From Methylocaldum szegediense (lineage in GTDB: Bacteria > Pseudomonadota > Gammaproteobacteria > Methylococcales > Methylococcaceae): a stretch of DNA of 64,000 nt. The DNA is taken from NCBI RefSeq assembly GCF_949769195.1, contig NZ_OX458333.1:4064001-4128000 (forward strand), written 5' to 3'. The position numbers and the translations under genes are program-made. The notes below the pieces were generated by a model. The model did no database searches. It was not told where the DNA came from and saw nothing but the letters and a program-made list of their open reading frames with translations. Below are positions 1 through 8,534 of this stretch, in pieces (the stretch's first letter is position 1; the number at the start of each line of letters is the position of its first letter).

Positions 1-34
1 GCCTGCCGAAGACGGTACCGGCGGGCGGATTGTT

Positions 35-520
35 TCAAGTTTTTGTGATGCTGCGAAACAGCCACTCCCTCAAACGCCCGCTGGCACCGAGAACCAGGCC
101 AGCGACCAAAGCGGCAATCACGATGTCACTGGCTTTGATGTTAGACGCGCCGAGTACGTCGCTGACGGTCGCCCGCACTGCCTCGGGTACGGACCCGGAA
201 GGTTGATGCGCCGCGGCAAGAGTGGACGTCGAAGCCGAGGGCAGCGTTTCCGGACGACCTTGCTTGGTGAACAAACGCATGATGATCCATAACGCGATGA
301 CGGCGATCAGGATCATGGTGCAGCCGACGATCACCCCGGCAAGCCACGGCTCCATCACGGTTTCCAACGATAAATAAATACCGAGCAGCGCGAAAACCAA
401 GCCGCCGAAAGCGGCTAATGTGGCGAAAATCGCCAGGGCAAGCAGCACCGCTGATCGACCTAGCGAATGCCAGAGCTTCGCTTTTTCCGCAGCAACAAGG
501 TCAGTGAACGAACGAATCAC
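35..520 (-). CDS. Phage-holin superfamily III / YqjE-like membrane protein
   Basis: Predicted inner-membrane protein of 161 residues. Two strong hydrophobic segments lie at about residues 22-46 and 57-82, and a third, weaker Gly/Ala-rich segment at about 132-147. A Ser/Thr/Ala-rich linker follows residue 90. The size and two-helix N-terminal half fit the holin-III/YqjE family, whose members usually sit beside a DUF883 (YqjD/ElaB) gene, as here. The start is GTG at 520, 15 bases after the stop of the DUF883 gene, so the two are probably co-transcribed. The biochemical role of the family is not settled; despite the holin name there is no phage context. Family assignment is moderately secure. 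Confidence 0.72.
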   Translation of the reverse strand: MIRSFTDLVAAEKAKLWHSLGRSAVLLALAIFATLAAFGGLVFALLGIYLSLETVMEPWLAGVIVGCTMILIAVIALWIIMRLFTKQGRPETLPSASTSTLAAAHQPSGSVPEAVRATVSDVLGASNIKASDIVIAALVAGLVLGASGRLREWLFRSITKT

Positions 521-535
521 GGCCGAGACCCGTCG

Positions 536-814
536 TCAGCGGCGAGAGGCCAGCAACGTACCTATTGCGAAGCCTGTGCCGAAGGCCACCAGCAGACTGG
601 TCAAGGGACGCGCCTCGATATAGTGTTCCACGCTTTCCTGTGCGGCCAGCGCATGACCGCGGGCGCGTTCGCCGACGTCGCGCGCACGCTCATAAGCGGT
701 TCGTCCGTGCTCTACGCCCAAATCCTTCATCGCGGCCATGAGGTTGCCTACATCGGCTTTGAGTGTGGCCAAGTCCTGTCTCAGATCCTTGGTAATGTCT
801 TCCGTAGTTGCCAT
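536..814 (-). CDS. DUF883 family (ElaB/YqjD-like) membrane-anchored protein
   Basis: Small protein of 92 residues. The N-terminal two thirds are charged and amphipathic, with a likely helix running from the start through 'LRQDLATLKADVGNL' to about residue 65. The C-terminus is a single hydrophobic anchor ending in basic residues ('LLVAFGTGFAIGTLLASRR'). This is the organisation of E. coli YqjD/ElaB/YgaM, C-tail-anchored proteins linked to stationary phase and ribosome association. The ATG at 812-814 is preceded by a good GGAGG ribosome-binding site, so it was preferred over a longer upstream reading frame. It is the first gene of a pair with the YqjE-like gene at 35-520. Confidence 0.82.
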   Translation of the reverse strand: MATTEDITKDLRQDLATLKADVGNLMAAMKDLGVEHGRTAYERARDVGERARGHALAAQESVEHYIEARPLTSLLVAFGTGFAIGTLLASRR

Positions 815-1593
815 CGCTGACCTCCATCTTCCTTTTCCAGCGGAAACTGCCGATCTCGGGACGGCTTCGTTGCAAGTTAACCTTCGTCCGACCCGACCGG
901 CAATTAGAAAAATCAACGACCGGCGGCATTCTGCGCCTGCCGTGCCGATTGCATTATGTTAGCGTCCCCCCGGATCGTGGAGAAACGGCAGAAGGACCAA
1001 CCGACCGACCTGTGTACGCGGGATTCGCAAGTCGAAAGACCGATCGGCTGTCTGTAGTTGGACTCGAAGATGAAGGGGAAAGTTGCTTTAGAGGGCGCGT
1101 ACTCGAGTTGTCGACGTATAGCTTTATTTATGATAAAGAGAGCGATCCCGAAACCGGTCCGGCTCGGTTTTACCGGCGAGAGCGAGACCGAAGTCGTTCA
1201 AAACGGTTGTGCTCAGTAGAATATGTAAACAACAAGAAGTTCTATTGTGATTGTTTTGAATATTGTGCATTAACGAAATTTGTGTTTGTAGGCTTCTTTG
1301 TCACTATTCCGATGTTTGTAAACATCTGAATCTCTTCGGCTCGCTAACACTCCCACTTGCTATGTCGCTGCGAAACGTTGTTGTACTAGGTGTCCCTCCT
1401 ATGGCTTCGCGTCAAGTCGCAACCACAAATGTGCGATTTGCCTGGGTGGAGTTACCACCCCCTAAGGCGCAGCAAGGCGCCAAAAGCACAAGACTGCATA
1501 AGCATAAAGCCTATGCTTCAAACAGCAACTCCTACACATTCTGCATCGGATTAATATCTCGTCTTAAGTAAGAACTACTTCTCAACGCTAAAC
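815..1593. other. Intergenic stretch with no recognised gene
   Basis: About 780 bases separate the DUF883 gene from the acyltransferase. Open frames occur on the plus strand (for example 808-1329 and 1263-1571), but their translations are Arg/Ser-rich, low-complexity and unlike any family I know, and they lack convincing ribosome-binding sites. Composition shifts from GC-rich to AT-rich near 1200, which may mark the left edge of the accessory block. The part around 1330-1520 could be the remnant of a repeat or insertion element; this is a guess. Confidence 0.4.
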
Positions 1594-3689
1594 GTGATTA
1601 CACTACCTACTCCAAATCTATCACACCCAAAGTACCGTCCGGACATAGATGGCTTGAGGGCCATAGCAGTTTTATCTGTTGTTACCTTTCATGCATTTCC
1701 AACTTGGATTAAAGGTGGATTCATCGGCGTTGATGTGTTCTTTGTAATTTCAGGCTTTCTGATTTCGACAATTATCTTCGAGAGCTTGGATAAGGGAACG
1801 TTCAGCTTTGCAGAATTCTACGTAAGGCGTATTCGAAGGATTTTTCCGGCGCTCATTTTAGTTTTGTCTGCCTGCTTAGCATTCGGCTGGATGGTATTAA
1901 TCGCAGACGAGCTAAACCAACTCGGCAAGCACATCGTCGGTGGCGCTTTATTTGCTTCCAATTTTGTTTTATGGAGTGAGGCTGGTTATTTTGATAACTC
2001 TGCAGAGACTAAACCACTTTTACATCTTTGGAGCTTAGGAATCGAAGAGCAGTTTTATATTTTATGGCCTTTCGTCCTTTGGTTTTTTTGGAAAAGAAAA
2101 TTCAATCTAATTACGTTAACGTTTTTGATTGCTGCTTGTTCTTTTTATCTAAATTTACGAGGAGTTAAAAAGGACCCTGTTGCCACTTTTTATTTGCCAC
2201 AAAACAGGTTTTGGGAGTTATTATGTGGGAGTATATTGGCGTGGGTTGTGCTTTATAAAAAAATGCATGTAAAAGCATTAGACTAAAACTTGATGGCTGG
2301 CTTGCCAAAGTCATCTATAGAGATAACGTAGATACGGATGGCAAGACTATTTCGAATGTTACTTCCTTTGTCGGATGCTTGCTTCTTGCATATGGTATTT
2401 GGAAAATAAATAAGGATATTAGGTTTCCTGGTAAATGGGCAGTTTTTCCAGTAATGGGTACTGTCTTGGTAATTTTGGCTGGCCCTCAAGCTTGGATTAA
2501 TAAGAAGATATTATCTAAAAAGATTGCTGTTTGGTTTGGTTTAATTAGCTTTCCTCTATATCTTTGGCATTGGCCGTTGCTTTCCTTTGCGAGAATAATT
2601 GAAAACGAGCCTCCGGGTCATGAGATTTGCACGGCGGTGATTATTATTTCAATTCTTCTTGCCTGGCTTACGGTAAGGTTTTTAGAAAAGCCATTCAGGT
2701 TTTCAAGTCAGAGGAGTGTTCTTAAGCTAAACATCCTTGTTGGGTTAATGATTGGGACCGGTTTCTTAGGATTTTTTGTAAGCAAAGGAGATTTTGAAAA
2801 CTCTCATGGATATGAAAAATTATTAATTAAACGTAAAGGATTTGAGCATGCGTTGGGCTCATCCCTTTCTTGGTATAAGGGCAAGGAAGACTGGTTGTTT
2901 TTAGGTAATGCTCATGCTAATACTGTTGCGAAACTTAAACTCGCTATCACACCCAGCTATTCTGAATTAAGAAAAAGTAAAGAAATTTTTTCGAAAATTT
3001 CCAGGGCGGCATCTGATAGGGGAATAAAAGTTGCTTTGATTATAGGTCCAAATAAGTCGAGCATCTACCCAGAGTATTTGCCTAGTAAAATTATCCCTTC
3101 GTCCAAAAGATACATTGATTTTTTTATAGATGAACTCAAAGGAATTCCTAATTTAATTGTTTACGATCCAACTAATGATTTGCTTAATGCAAAAGAATCT
3201 GAGGGTATTCTTTATTATAAGACTGATACCCATTGGAATAAGAAGGGAGCATTCCTAGCATACTCCGGCCTCTCTAAGTTGCTTGGAACTCCAATTCCCG
3301 AAGTCCATTTTAAATTGGGGCAAGCGCGCCCTGGCGATCTTATAGGCATATCTAAGTTGAAGAATTTTCCTTTATGCAAAGAAGACAATTGGGATATTTG
3401 GTTTAAAGAGAATTCTGCCTGGCAGGAGGAAAAGATTCCCGACGAGCAAATCACTTCCTTTGGTGCGGCCAGCGTTTCCGTTAATAAAAACCCGCTATCA
3501 GAGAAATATGTTTGGGTTTTAGGAGATTCATTTACTGTAGCATTAAAGCCATACTTTAATTCCGCTTTCAAAGAAGTGCGATATATTGGTCACTGGGCGC
3601 AAAAGATTAACGATTTACCCACTGAACTGGCTAAAGCAAAGAGAAAGCCTGACCTGGTAGTGATTGTTAGAGTTGAGCGTTCTTTCTAA
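1594..3689 (+). pseudogene. AT3 O-acyltransferase with AlgJ/AlgX-like C-terminal domain, split by a frameshift
   Basis: The first part (GTG at 1594 to stop at 2286) is the N-terminal half of an acyltransferase-3 (OafA/YrhL) membrane protein. It has 'PDIDGLRAIAVLSVVTFHA' with the conserved His, 'GVDVFFVISGFLIS', and 'YVRRIRRIFPAL'. The second part (same strand, next frame to 3689) continues the membrane helices ('PLYLWHWPLL') and ends in a periplasmic domain with 'DTHWNKKGA' and 'GDSFT', as in AlgJ/AlgX SGNH-like domains. The two frames join without loss if one extra A is read in the seven-A run at 2257-2263. Such proteins acetylate surface polysaccharides. The region is distinctly AT-rich compared with its surroundings, suggesting transfer. 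It could be a pseudogene, a slippage-dependent gene, a phase variant or a sequence error. Confidence 0.78.
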
Positions 3690-3868
3690 ATGTAGGTATG
3701 CATTCTATTTAGGAAATTTTTTGGAAAGTTTAGTTTCTTCACATTAAAGTAAATAAAGATTAAGAGCGATACTCGCTACGTAGAACATGATTCTTACCAG
3801 CTTCGGGTCAGAAATAGGCGATTTTTTTAATAACGTTGTCTGCAATATTCTTCGGTCTGCCCTCTACA

Positions 3869-4933
3869 TGTCGCGTCTCGTGTGATTATTTACCGAGAAG
3901 GAGTTATGCTTGGTTCGAAGCCCGGAGCCTTCTCCAGGAGATATTCGGTTCGTCCAAGTGAGGTTTCTCTCCATGCAGATTCGTCTTCATAAGAACGCCC
4001 GTACCACCCCGGCCGTTCGGCAGGCCATTCAAGCGTCCACGTTGAGCGAGCGCGCCTTGGCCCAAAAGCATGGCATTAGCCGAACGACCGTCCGCAAGTG
4101 GAAACACCGCTCCTCGGTCGAAGATGCCTCACACCGGCCCCACACCCTCAGAACCACGCTCACGCCCGCCCAGGAAGCCATCGTGGTCTACCTCCGCCAA
4201 GCTCTGCTCCTCCCCTTGGATGATCTCCTGGCCGTGACCCGGGAATTTCTCAATCCCGCCGTGTCCCGTTCCGGGCTAGACCGCTGCCTGCGCCGCCACG
4301 GGGTGGCGTCCCTCAAGACCCTGCTTCCGCCTACAGAGAAGGCGAAGGTCAAACCCTTCAAGGCCTATGAGCCCGGCTTCCTTCACCTGGATGTTAAGTA
4401 CTTGCCCGCCATCGACGGCGAACCCCGCCGATACCTGTTCGTCGCCATCGACCGCGCCACCCGCTGGGTCTATGTCGCCCTCAAGCCCAACCGCTCCGCC
4501 TTAAGCGCAAAGGACTTCCTCAAAGCGGTGATTCAGGCCGCGCCTTTCCGCATCCAGAAATGCCTGACCGACAACGGCTCGGAGTTTACCGACCGTTTCC
4601 TGACCCGAACTCGGCAGCCCTCGGGGACGCATGAGTTTGACCGCCTCTGTACTGAACAAGGCATCGAACATCGCCTGATTCCGCCGGGACGGCCCCAAAC
4701 GAATGGCCTGGTGGAACGATTCAACGGCCGCATCGAGGAGGTGTTGCAAACCCATCACTTCGATTCAACCGCCGATCTGGACACCACCTTGCACCGCTAT
4801 GTCGAGCTGTACAATCATCACATTCCCCAAAAGGCCTTAGGCCATCTCACCCCGATCCAGGCTCTCAAAAACTGGCAACTGTCCCATCCTCATCTTTTTC
4901 GAAAGAAGGTTTACGATCTTGCGGGACTTGACA
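3869..4933 (+). mobile_element. IS481-family insertion sequence
   Basis: The element is defined by imperfect terminal inverted repeats: TGTCGCGTCTCGTGTGAT at 3869-3886 matches the reverse complement of 4916-4933 at 12 of 18 positions, and similarity continues a little further inward. It carries one full-length transposase gene. No target duplication is obvious (left flank ctaca, right flank attaag), so a flanking rearrangement or degenerate duplication is possible. The ends are inferred from these repeats rather than from a reference element. Confidence 0.68.
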
Positions 4934-4938
4934 ATTAA
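3973..4938 (+). CDS. IS481-family transposase
   Basis: DDE transposase of 321 residues. The N-terminus holds a helix-turn-helix ('LAQKHGISRTTVRKWKHR', about residues 31-48) for end binding, followed by the RNase-H-like catalytic core. The three acidic residues are visible: Asp in 'FLHLDVKYL', Asp in 'CLTDNGSEF', and Glu in 'NGLVERFNG'. I chose the ATG at 3973 because 'MQIRLHKNARTTP' is where family homology begins; the upstream in-frame extension from 3910 looks like leader sequence. The last codon is only partly inside the element and the TAA at 4936-4938 lies just outside the proposed right inverted repeat, so the stop comes from the insertion site. The gene looks intact. Confidence 0.9.
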   Translation: MQIRLHKNARTTPAVRQAIQASTLSERALAQKHGISRTTVRKWKHRSSVEDASHRPHTLRTTLTPAQEAIVVYLRQALLLPLDDLLAVTREFLNPAVSRSGLDRCLRRHGVASLKTLLPPTEKAKVKPFKAYEPGFLHLDVKYLPAIDGEPRRYLFVAIDRATRWVYVALKPNRSALSAKDFLKAVIQAAPFRIQKCLTDNGSEFTDRFLTRTRQPSGTHEFDRLCTEQGIEHRLIPPGRPQTNGLVERFNGRIEEVLQTHHFDSTADLDTTLHRYVELYNHHIPQKALGHLTPIQALKNWQLSHPHLFRKKVYDLAGLDN

Positions 4939-4939
4939 G

Positions 4940-5526
4940 CCCACCACCGGTTATTGCAGTATTTAGAGCATTGACGCGTCCATTACGTGATGGTAAGCGC
5001 GCTGCGTTTCGCGCGAAAGCTGCTTTTTTTAATGTGAATGCATCAGCGAATTGCTTATGCTTAAAAAGTGCTTGACGAGTGTATTCCGCAGAAATACTAG
5101 CCTTTATAGCTGCAATCGAGGTGTCCCAGGTGAGCTTACCTTGCCAACAGCAGTCCAAGACGTAAAGGCGGATTGCTCGCCTTCCTGTTGGGCTTCGGCT
5201 TGCTCCAAGTGAGACGCCCGTTGAATATCTGTCAATTTAACAACGGTCTCCCGCAGGGATTTCCGGTTGCTCAAGAAGGGCAAGCAGTTGCGTGCAGTGC
5301 TCCAATGTTTGCCGCTGATGAGCAACCCACCGTGATGCGCCACATGTATCTTCACGCTCGGCTTCCACGGCCTTTTAAAGCAATTGCTCTGTTTTAATTT
5401 TTTAATTTTGAAACAACGGAGATTCGGCGTCTTCCCGTTAGCGCCGTTGACACATACCAGTTCGTTGTAATTCAGGCAATCTCGATGAATCTGGCAAGAC
5501 GACATTGCTTGGTCATGGGTGCACAT
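4940..5526 (-). pseudogene. Decayed coding debris, family not recognised
   Basis: Protein-like stretches appear in more than one minus-strand frame. From 5158 down to about 4950 there is a 70-residue helical stretch including 'WDTSIAAIKASISAEYTRQ' and 'KHKQFADAFTLKKAAFARN', which then runs into the IS481 right end. From 5526 down, another frame starts with a Cys/His-rich segment ('CQIHRDCLNYNELVCVNG') that resembles the zinc-ribbon start of some transposases. A third frame between them reads 'LEHCTQLLALLEQPEIPAGD', which also looks coding. I infer a frameshifted gene, perhaps a transposase or island gene, possibly truncated by the IS481 insertion. I cannot name it. Confidence 0.32.
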
Positions 5527-5968
5527 GCCGTAGTTGGTGATATACGCGGAACTGGGGATGAGTCTGCCGTCCTCGCCTCGGCGTGCTATATCGCTTGAAG
5601 GATAAGCGCAAGCCGGGCCAACGCCGACGGGAACAACGGTCGTTAACTAACCCTTCAGCCTCAAGCCGGTCAATTTTTCGTCAGCAATAAATCCTCAAAA
5701 GGGGCACTTTTCAGTCGGCGTTGACACTTTCGTTTTGCCCAGAAACCAGCAAGAAGCTTTATTTGTCCTGCGGAAAGCGCGCCGACGGGCGCATGTTCTC
5801 GCCCTGTCAGACCTACGGTCTGAAGGGCTTCCACCAAGCTTGCAAGCAAAAAACAAGCCATTGGGTAAGCGAGAGACGCAGATTTTCCTTTACGGAAAGA
5901 TCCCCTTTTAACCCCAATTTTTGGCCGAAATACGCGACTTCGGAAAGATTGAGGTAAGCAGGAAAAAG
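5527..5968. other. Mobile-element scar without a recognised gene
   Basis: No convincing gene. A minus-strand frame (5670-5978) and a plus-strand frame (5721-5957) overlap each other and neither resembles a known family. The position between the decayed debris and the IS3 remnant suggests leftover island or transposon sequence. Confidence 0.35.
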
Positions 5969-6175
5969 TGGACACCAAAGTTTCAAACTATGAGACGGAT
6001 GAGTTGCCTGGAAACGTTACCGAAAGGAACCTATACCCAAGAATTCCGCGAGCGGGCGGTGAAACTGGTGTTGGAAAAGAAGGCTTGTCGTGGGGGACGC
6101 CGGCCAACGGCTCTCGCTATCGCCTAAGACCCTGCAGAACGGAGTGATGGCCGCGCGGAAAGTCCTGCGGAAGGC

Positions 6176-6185
6176 CATCGGGCCA
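6176..6185 (+). repeat. Left target-site duplication of the ISAs1 element
   Basis: The ten bases catcgggcca lie immediately before the left inverted repeat and recur exactly at 7213-7222. Removing 6186-7222 restores the OrfA reading frame of the host IS3 remnant. Confidence 0.95.
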
Positions 6186-7212
6186 CAGGGCTGTTCAATG
6201 CTTGATGCCTTTATAACTCAAGACGCGCTCCAGCTCCGTCCCGTTATCGTAAAGGGCGGTGTGAATATTGGATTGGCCGTTCTGACTTAGGAGGTTCAGC
6301 GCGAGATGGCGAAGATGAGCGAATATACCGGGGTTCTTGCGGATGCGGCTCGCATCCTCGCCAAGTGCGGTGTCCAGCATGTAGTAGAGCCGGTTTTCGA
6401 TTTCCCAGTGACCGCGAATAACCTCGGCCAACGTGGCCGTCGAGGCGTCGGGGTGACGAGATAGTAAGCGATGGGTGCCTGACGCGGCGCAAAACAGCGG
6501 TGACGAGGAGTGAATTCCGCCACGTGATGGGGGACCTCGACCACGGCTTTGAAGTGGTCGTGCCAGGGTTCTGGACCGGTCCCTTCGGGCAGAGGGCAGA
6601 CCCATGCCGTGCGTTGTTCGATGCGATTACGCCGGCCCAGGTCTACCGTGTAGGTTTGCTCGGCGTGAGGCTGCGTCTGACAAACCGCCTGTACGGCTGC
6701 GTATAGCTTGGGATGATTGCCTTTGAGTTGGACCAACAGATCGCTTCCGGTGGCGATCGCGGCCTCAACTGTTTTTTGAAGATGGAGGACGTCGAGCGTG
6801 TACAGCCGCCCGGCTAGTCCCAGGGTTTCGATGAGCCGCTGGGCGGCCTGGATGTCATGGTCCTTGCCGGCATCCTCGATCAGCACCTGGCCCAGCACGA
6901 TCCGCTCTCCAACGGCGAAAGCGCTCACCACCTGGGCGGCCCGGCGGTCCTCGAAGCGATTTAGGCTGCCGCGCAAGGTCTTGCCATCGCGCCTGATGGG
7001 TGTGGATGAGCTGATGAATCCGGCCGTACGAGGTCGCTCCGCTCATTACCGCCAGGATACTAAACAGCCGCAGGTGAGGGAGATCGTACCGCTTCCATTG
7101 CGCACAACGGTGATCCGCAATCGGCAGCAGGCTTTGTTTTACGGGGACAACGGTTCACTCCCTCGGCAAATCAAAACCGTTTACCCGAATTCATAAGAAT
7201 TGAACAGCCCTG
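6186..7212 (-). mobile_element. ISAs1-family insertion sequence (internally deleted)
   Basis: Both ends carry a perfect 14-bp inverted repeat: cagggctgttcaat at 6186-6199 and its complement at 7199-7212. A perfect 10-bp direct repeat flanks the element, a length typical of this family. The internal transposase gene is on the minus strand and is broken. The element is inserted in orfA of an IS3-family remnant. At 1027 bp it is shorter than a usual ISAs1 element, in agreement with an internal deletion near 6988. Confidence 0.93.
6195..7046 (-). pseudogene. ISAs1-family transposase, deleted and frameshifted
   Basis: The N-terminal start 'MSGATSYGRIHQLIHTHQA' runs from 7046 and breaks near 6988, where the sequence jumps to the catalytic-domain motif 'DGKTLRGSLNRFEDRRA' in another frame; the intervening part of the family is absent. 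The middle reads 'TLDVLHLQKTVEAAIATGS' and 'LLVQLKGNHPKLYAA'. A second frame change near 6480 leads into 'GHWEIENRLYYMLDTALGED' and 'LRHLALNLLSQ', the conserved ISAs1 C-terminus, ending at 6195. With at least one deletion and a frameshift the protein is almost certainly inactive. Confidence 0.88.
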
Positions 7213-7222
7213 CATCGGGCCA
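7213..7222 (+). repeat. Right target-site duplication of the ISAs1 element
   Basis: Exact copy (catcgggcca) of 6176-6185, directly after the right inverted repeat. It marks the junction where the IS3 OrfA reading resumes. Confidence 0.95.
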
Positions 7223-7569
7223 AGCCAGCCGCCTCTAACCGAGCTGGAACTGGGGATGGTTCGATTGAAGCGAGAGCTCGCCGGGGCAAGCTGGAGCGCG
7301 ATGTGTCAAAAAGCGGCGGCGTACCCTTCGACTTCGTTCAAGACAGGCTTTGCGAAGGAAGAGCGAAGCGAAGGATGCCGCTGCAACGTATGCGTTAATG
7401 GAAACGTTGCGACTTGAGGATCCGGTACGGCTGATGTGCCGGGTGTTCGATGTGTCCCAGAGTGGGTTCTATGCCTGGCTCAAACGGCCTCTGTCACGGC
7501 TGCCACCGACGAGACCCGGTTGGCGGTGGAGATCCAGGCTGCCCACCAGCGGACCCGGGAAACCTATAA

Positions 7570-7800
7570 GGAAAGCAACTCATTACGCCTGACACGTTCC
7601 AGCAGGTCAATGCCGCTAGCGAACAAGATTTCGTACAGCTGTTGTACTGACCGAAGGGTCTGCCCGAGAGTATTCACCACACGTCCGCGTGAGCGCAGGT
7701 GCAACGCATAACTTGTTGGCTTAAAGAGTCCTAAACCAGATTGGGATTCACAAATAAGAGGCATACGTTCACCGGCCTCTATCTCCACCATAACAACCAA
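7570..7800 (-). pseudogene. N-terminal stub of a tyrosine recombinase/integrase
   Basis: Starting at 7800, the frame reads 'VEIEAGERMPLICESQSGL', then 'LRSRGRVVNTLGQTLRSVQ' and 'LYEILFASGIDLLERVR', after which it stops. This resembles the SAM-like N-terminal domain of integrases found on mobile islands ('LRSRGxAxNTL...LxxLY..L...GID'). The catalytic domain with the Arg-His-Arg-Tyr residues is missing. The break coincides with the end of the IS3 remnant, so the two were probably joined by one deletion. I take it as a remnant of an older island integrase; the identification rests on pattern similarity only. Confidence 0.5.
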
Positions 7801-7924
7801 AAAAGTAGAGATTGTTTACACTTCTTTTGACTGCGTTATAACTTACAACGCCTGCCAAAGAAAAAGTTTAAAAGATAACAATAACTTGGGAGGGTTTGTT
7901 TGGTAAATTCAGGTTGACTGGGTC

Positions 7925-8392
7925 TCAAAACGGAATATCGTCGTCGAAGTCGTCTATGCTGCCGAATCCCGGTTCGGGCTTCGATTCCGACGAGGGTGGC
8001 GCATAACGGTCGGCCTCCCCGCCCCGCGCGTTTGCTCCGGCAGGAGCGCTGCCGACACGGTCCAGCATTTGCATCTGATCGGCGATGATTTCGGTCGTGT
8101 AGCGATCTAGGCCATTTTTGTCCTGCCACTTACGCGTGCGCAGGCTGCCCTCGACATATATCTTGCTGCCTTTCTTCAAATATTCTCCGGCGATCTCGGC
8201 TAGTTTCCGATAGCACACGACCTGGTGCCATTCCGTGCGTTCCTGTTGTTGGCCGGTTTGCTGGTCCTTCCAGGTCTCGGTAGTGGCTAGGCGTAACGTG
8301 GTGACTGCGCCTCCGTTGGGCATGTAACGGACTTCCGGATCGGCGCCGAGGTTGCCGATGAGTATGACTTTGTTGACGCCGCGACTGGCCAT
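7925..8392 (-). CDS. ssb: Single-stranded DNA-binding protein
   Basis: SSB of 155 residues. The OB-fold occupies residues 1 to about 110: '[19 protein letters not shown]' near the start, then '[19 protein letters not shown]' and '[20 protein letters not shown]'. A Gly/Ser/Pro-rich linker follows. The C-terminus is the acidic tip 'DDFDDDIPF', which recruits replication and repair partners such as RecQ, PriA and Exo I. The protein coats single-stranded DNA as a tetramer during replication and recombination. It lies close to uvrA and the MFS gene, a common gammaproteobacterial arrangement, and is transcribed in the same direction as the MFS gene upstream of it. Ordinary length and complete. Confidence 0.97.
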   Translation of the reverse strand: MASRGVNKVILIGNLGADPEVRYMPNGGAVTTLRLATTETWKDQQTGQQQERTEWHQVVCYRKLAEIAGEYLKKGSKIYVEGSLRTRKWQDKNGLDRYTTEIIADQMQMLDRVGSAPAGANARGGEADRYAPPSSESKPEPGFGSIDDFDDDIPF

Positions 8393-8534
8393 ATCAAGGT
8401 GTCTCCGATCGGTGGTACGGTTGAGAGTTTAAACGTATATTAGACCTGGTTCAGGTCTCGAGGTTCTAAAAAATGTATAAGCGAAAACGTTATGCCTCGC
8501 GGGCTTTGACACCAGCCGAAAAGCGCCTGGAGTT

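Larger units (their letters stand above)
5969..7569 (+). pseudogene. IS3-family element remnant (orfA/orfB), interrupted by an ISAs1-family element
   Basis: The first piece (about 5969-6185) encodes the start of a typical IS3-type OrfA: ATG at 5990, 'TYTQEFRERAVKLVLE', then after small frameshifts 'GDAGQRLSLSPKTLQN'. The reading resumes after the inserted element at 7213 with 'SQPPLTELELGMVRLKREL', the leucine-zipper-like end of OrfA. Next comes the OrfB start 'ALMETLRLEDPVRLMCRVF' and 'GFYAWLKRP', and after another frameshift 'TRLAVEIQAAHQRTRETY', where similarity stops at about 7569. The left end may be the tggacacc at 5969-5976. The catalytic DDE domain is missing, so the element cannot encode its own transposition. 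Confidence 0.85.

Noticed and set aside
808-1329. 173-residue plus-strand frame upstream of the acyltransferase
   Set aside because: Overlaps the DUF883 start region, Arg/Ser-rich composition, no ribosome-binding site and no family similarity.
2250-2290. Programmed -1 ribosomal frameshift at the acyltransferase A-run
   Set aside because: The heptamer in the reading frame is T-AAA-AAA rather than a canonical X-XXY-YYZ slippery site, and I see no clear downstream stem; kept only as one possibility next to decay or phase variation.
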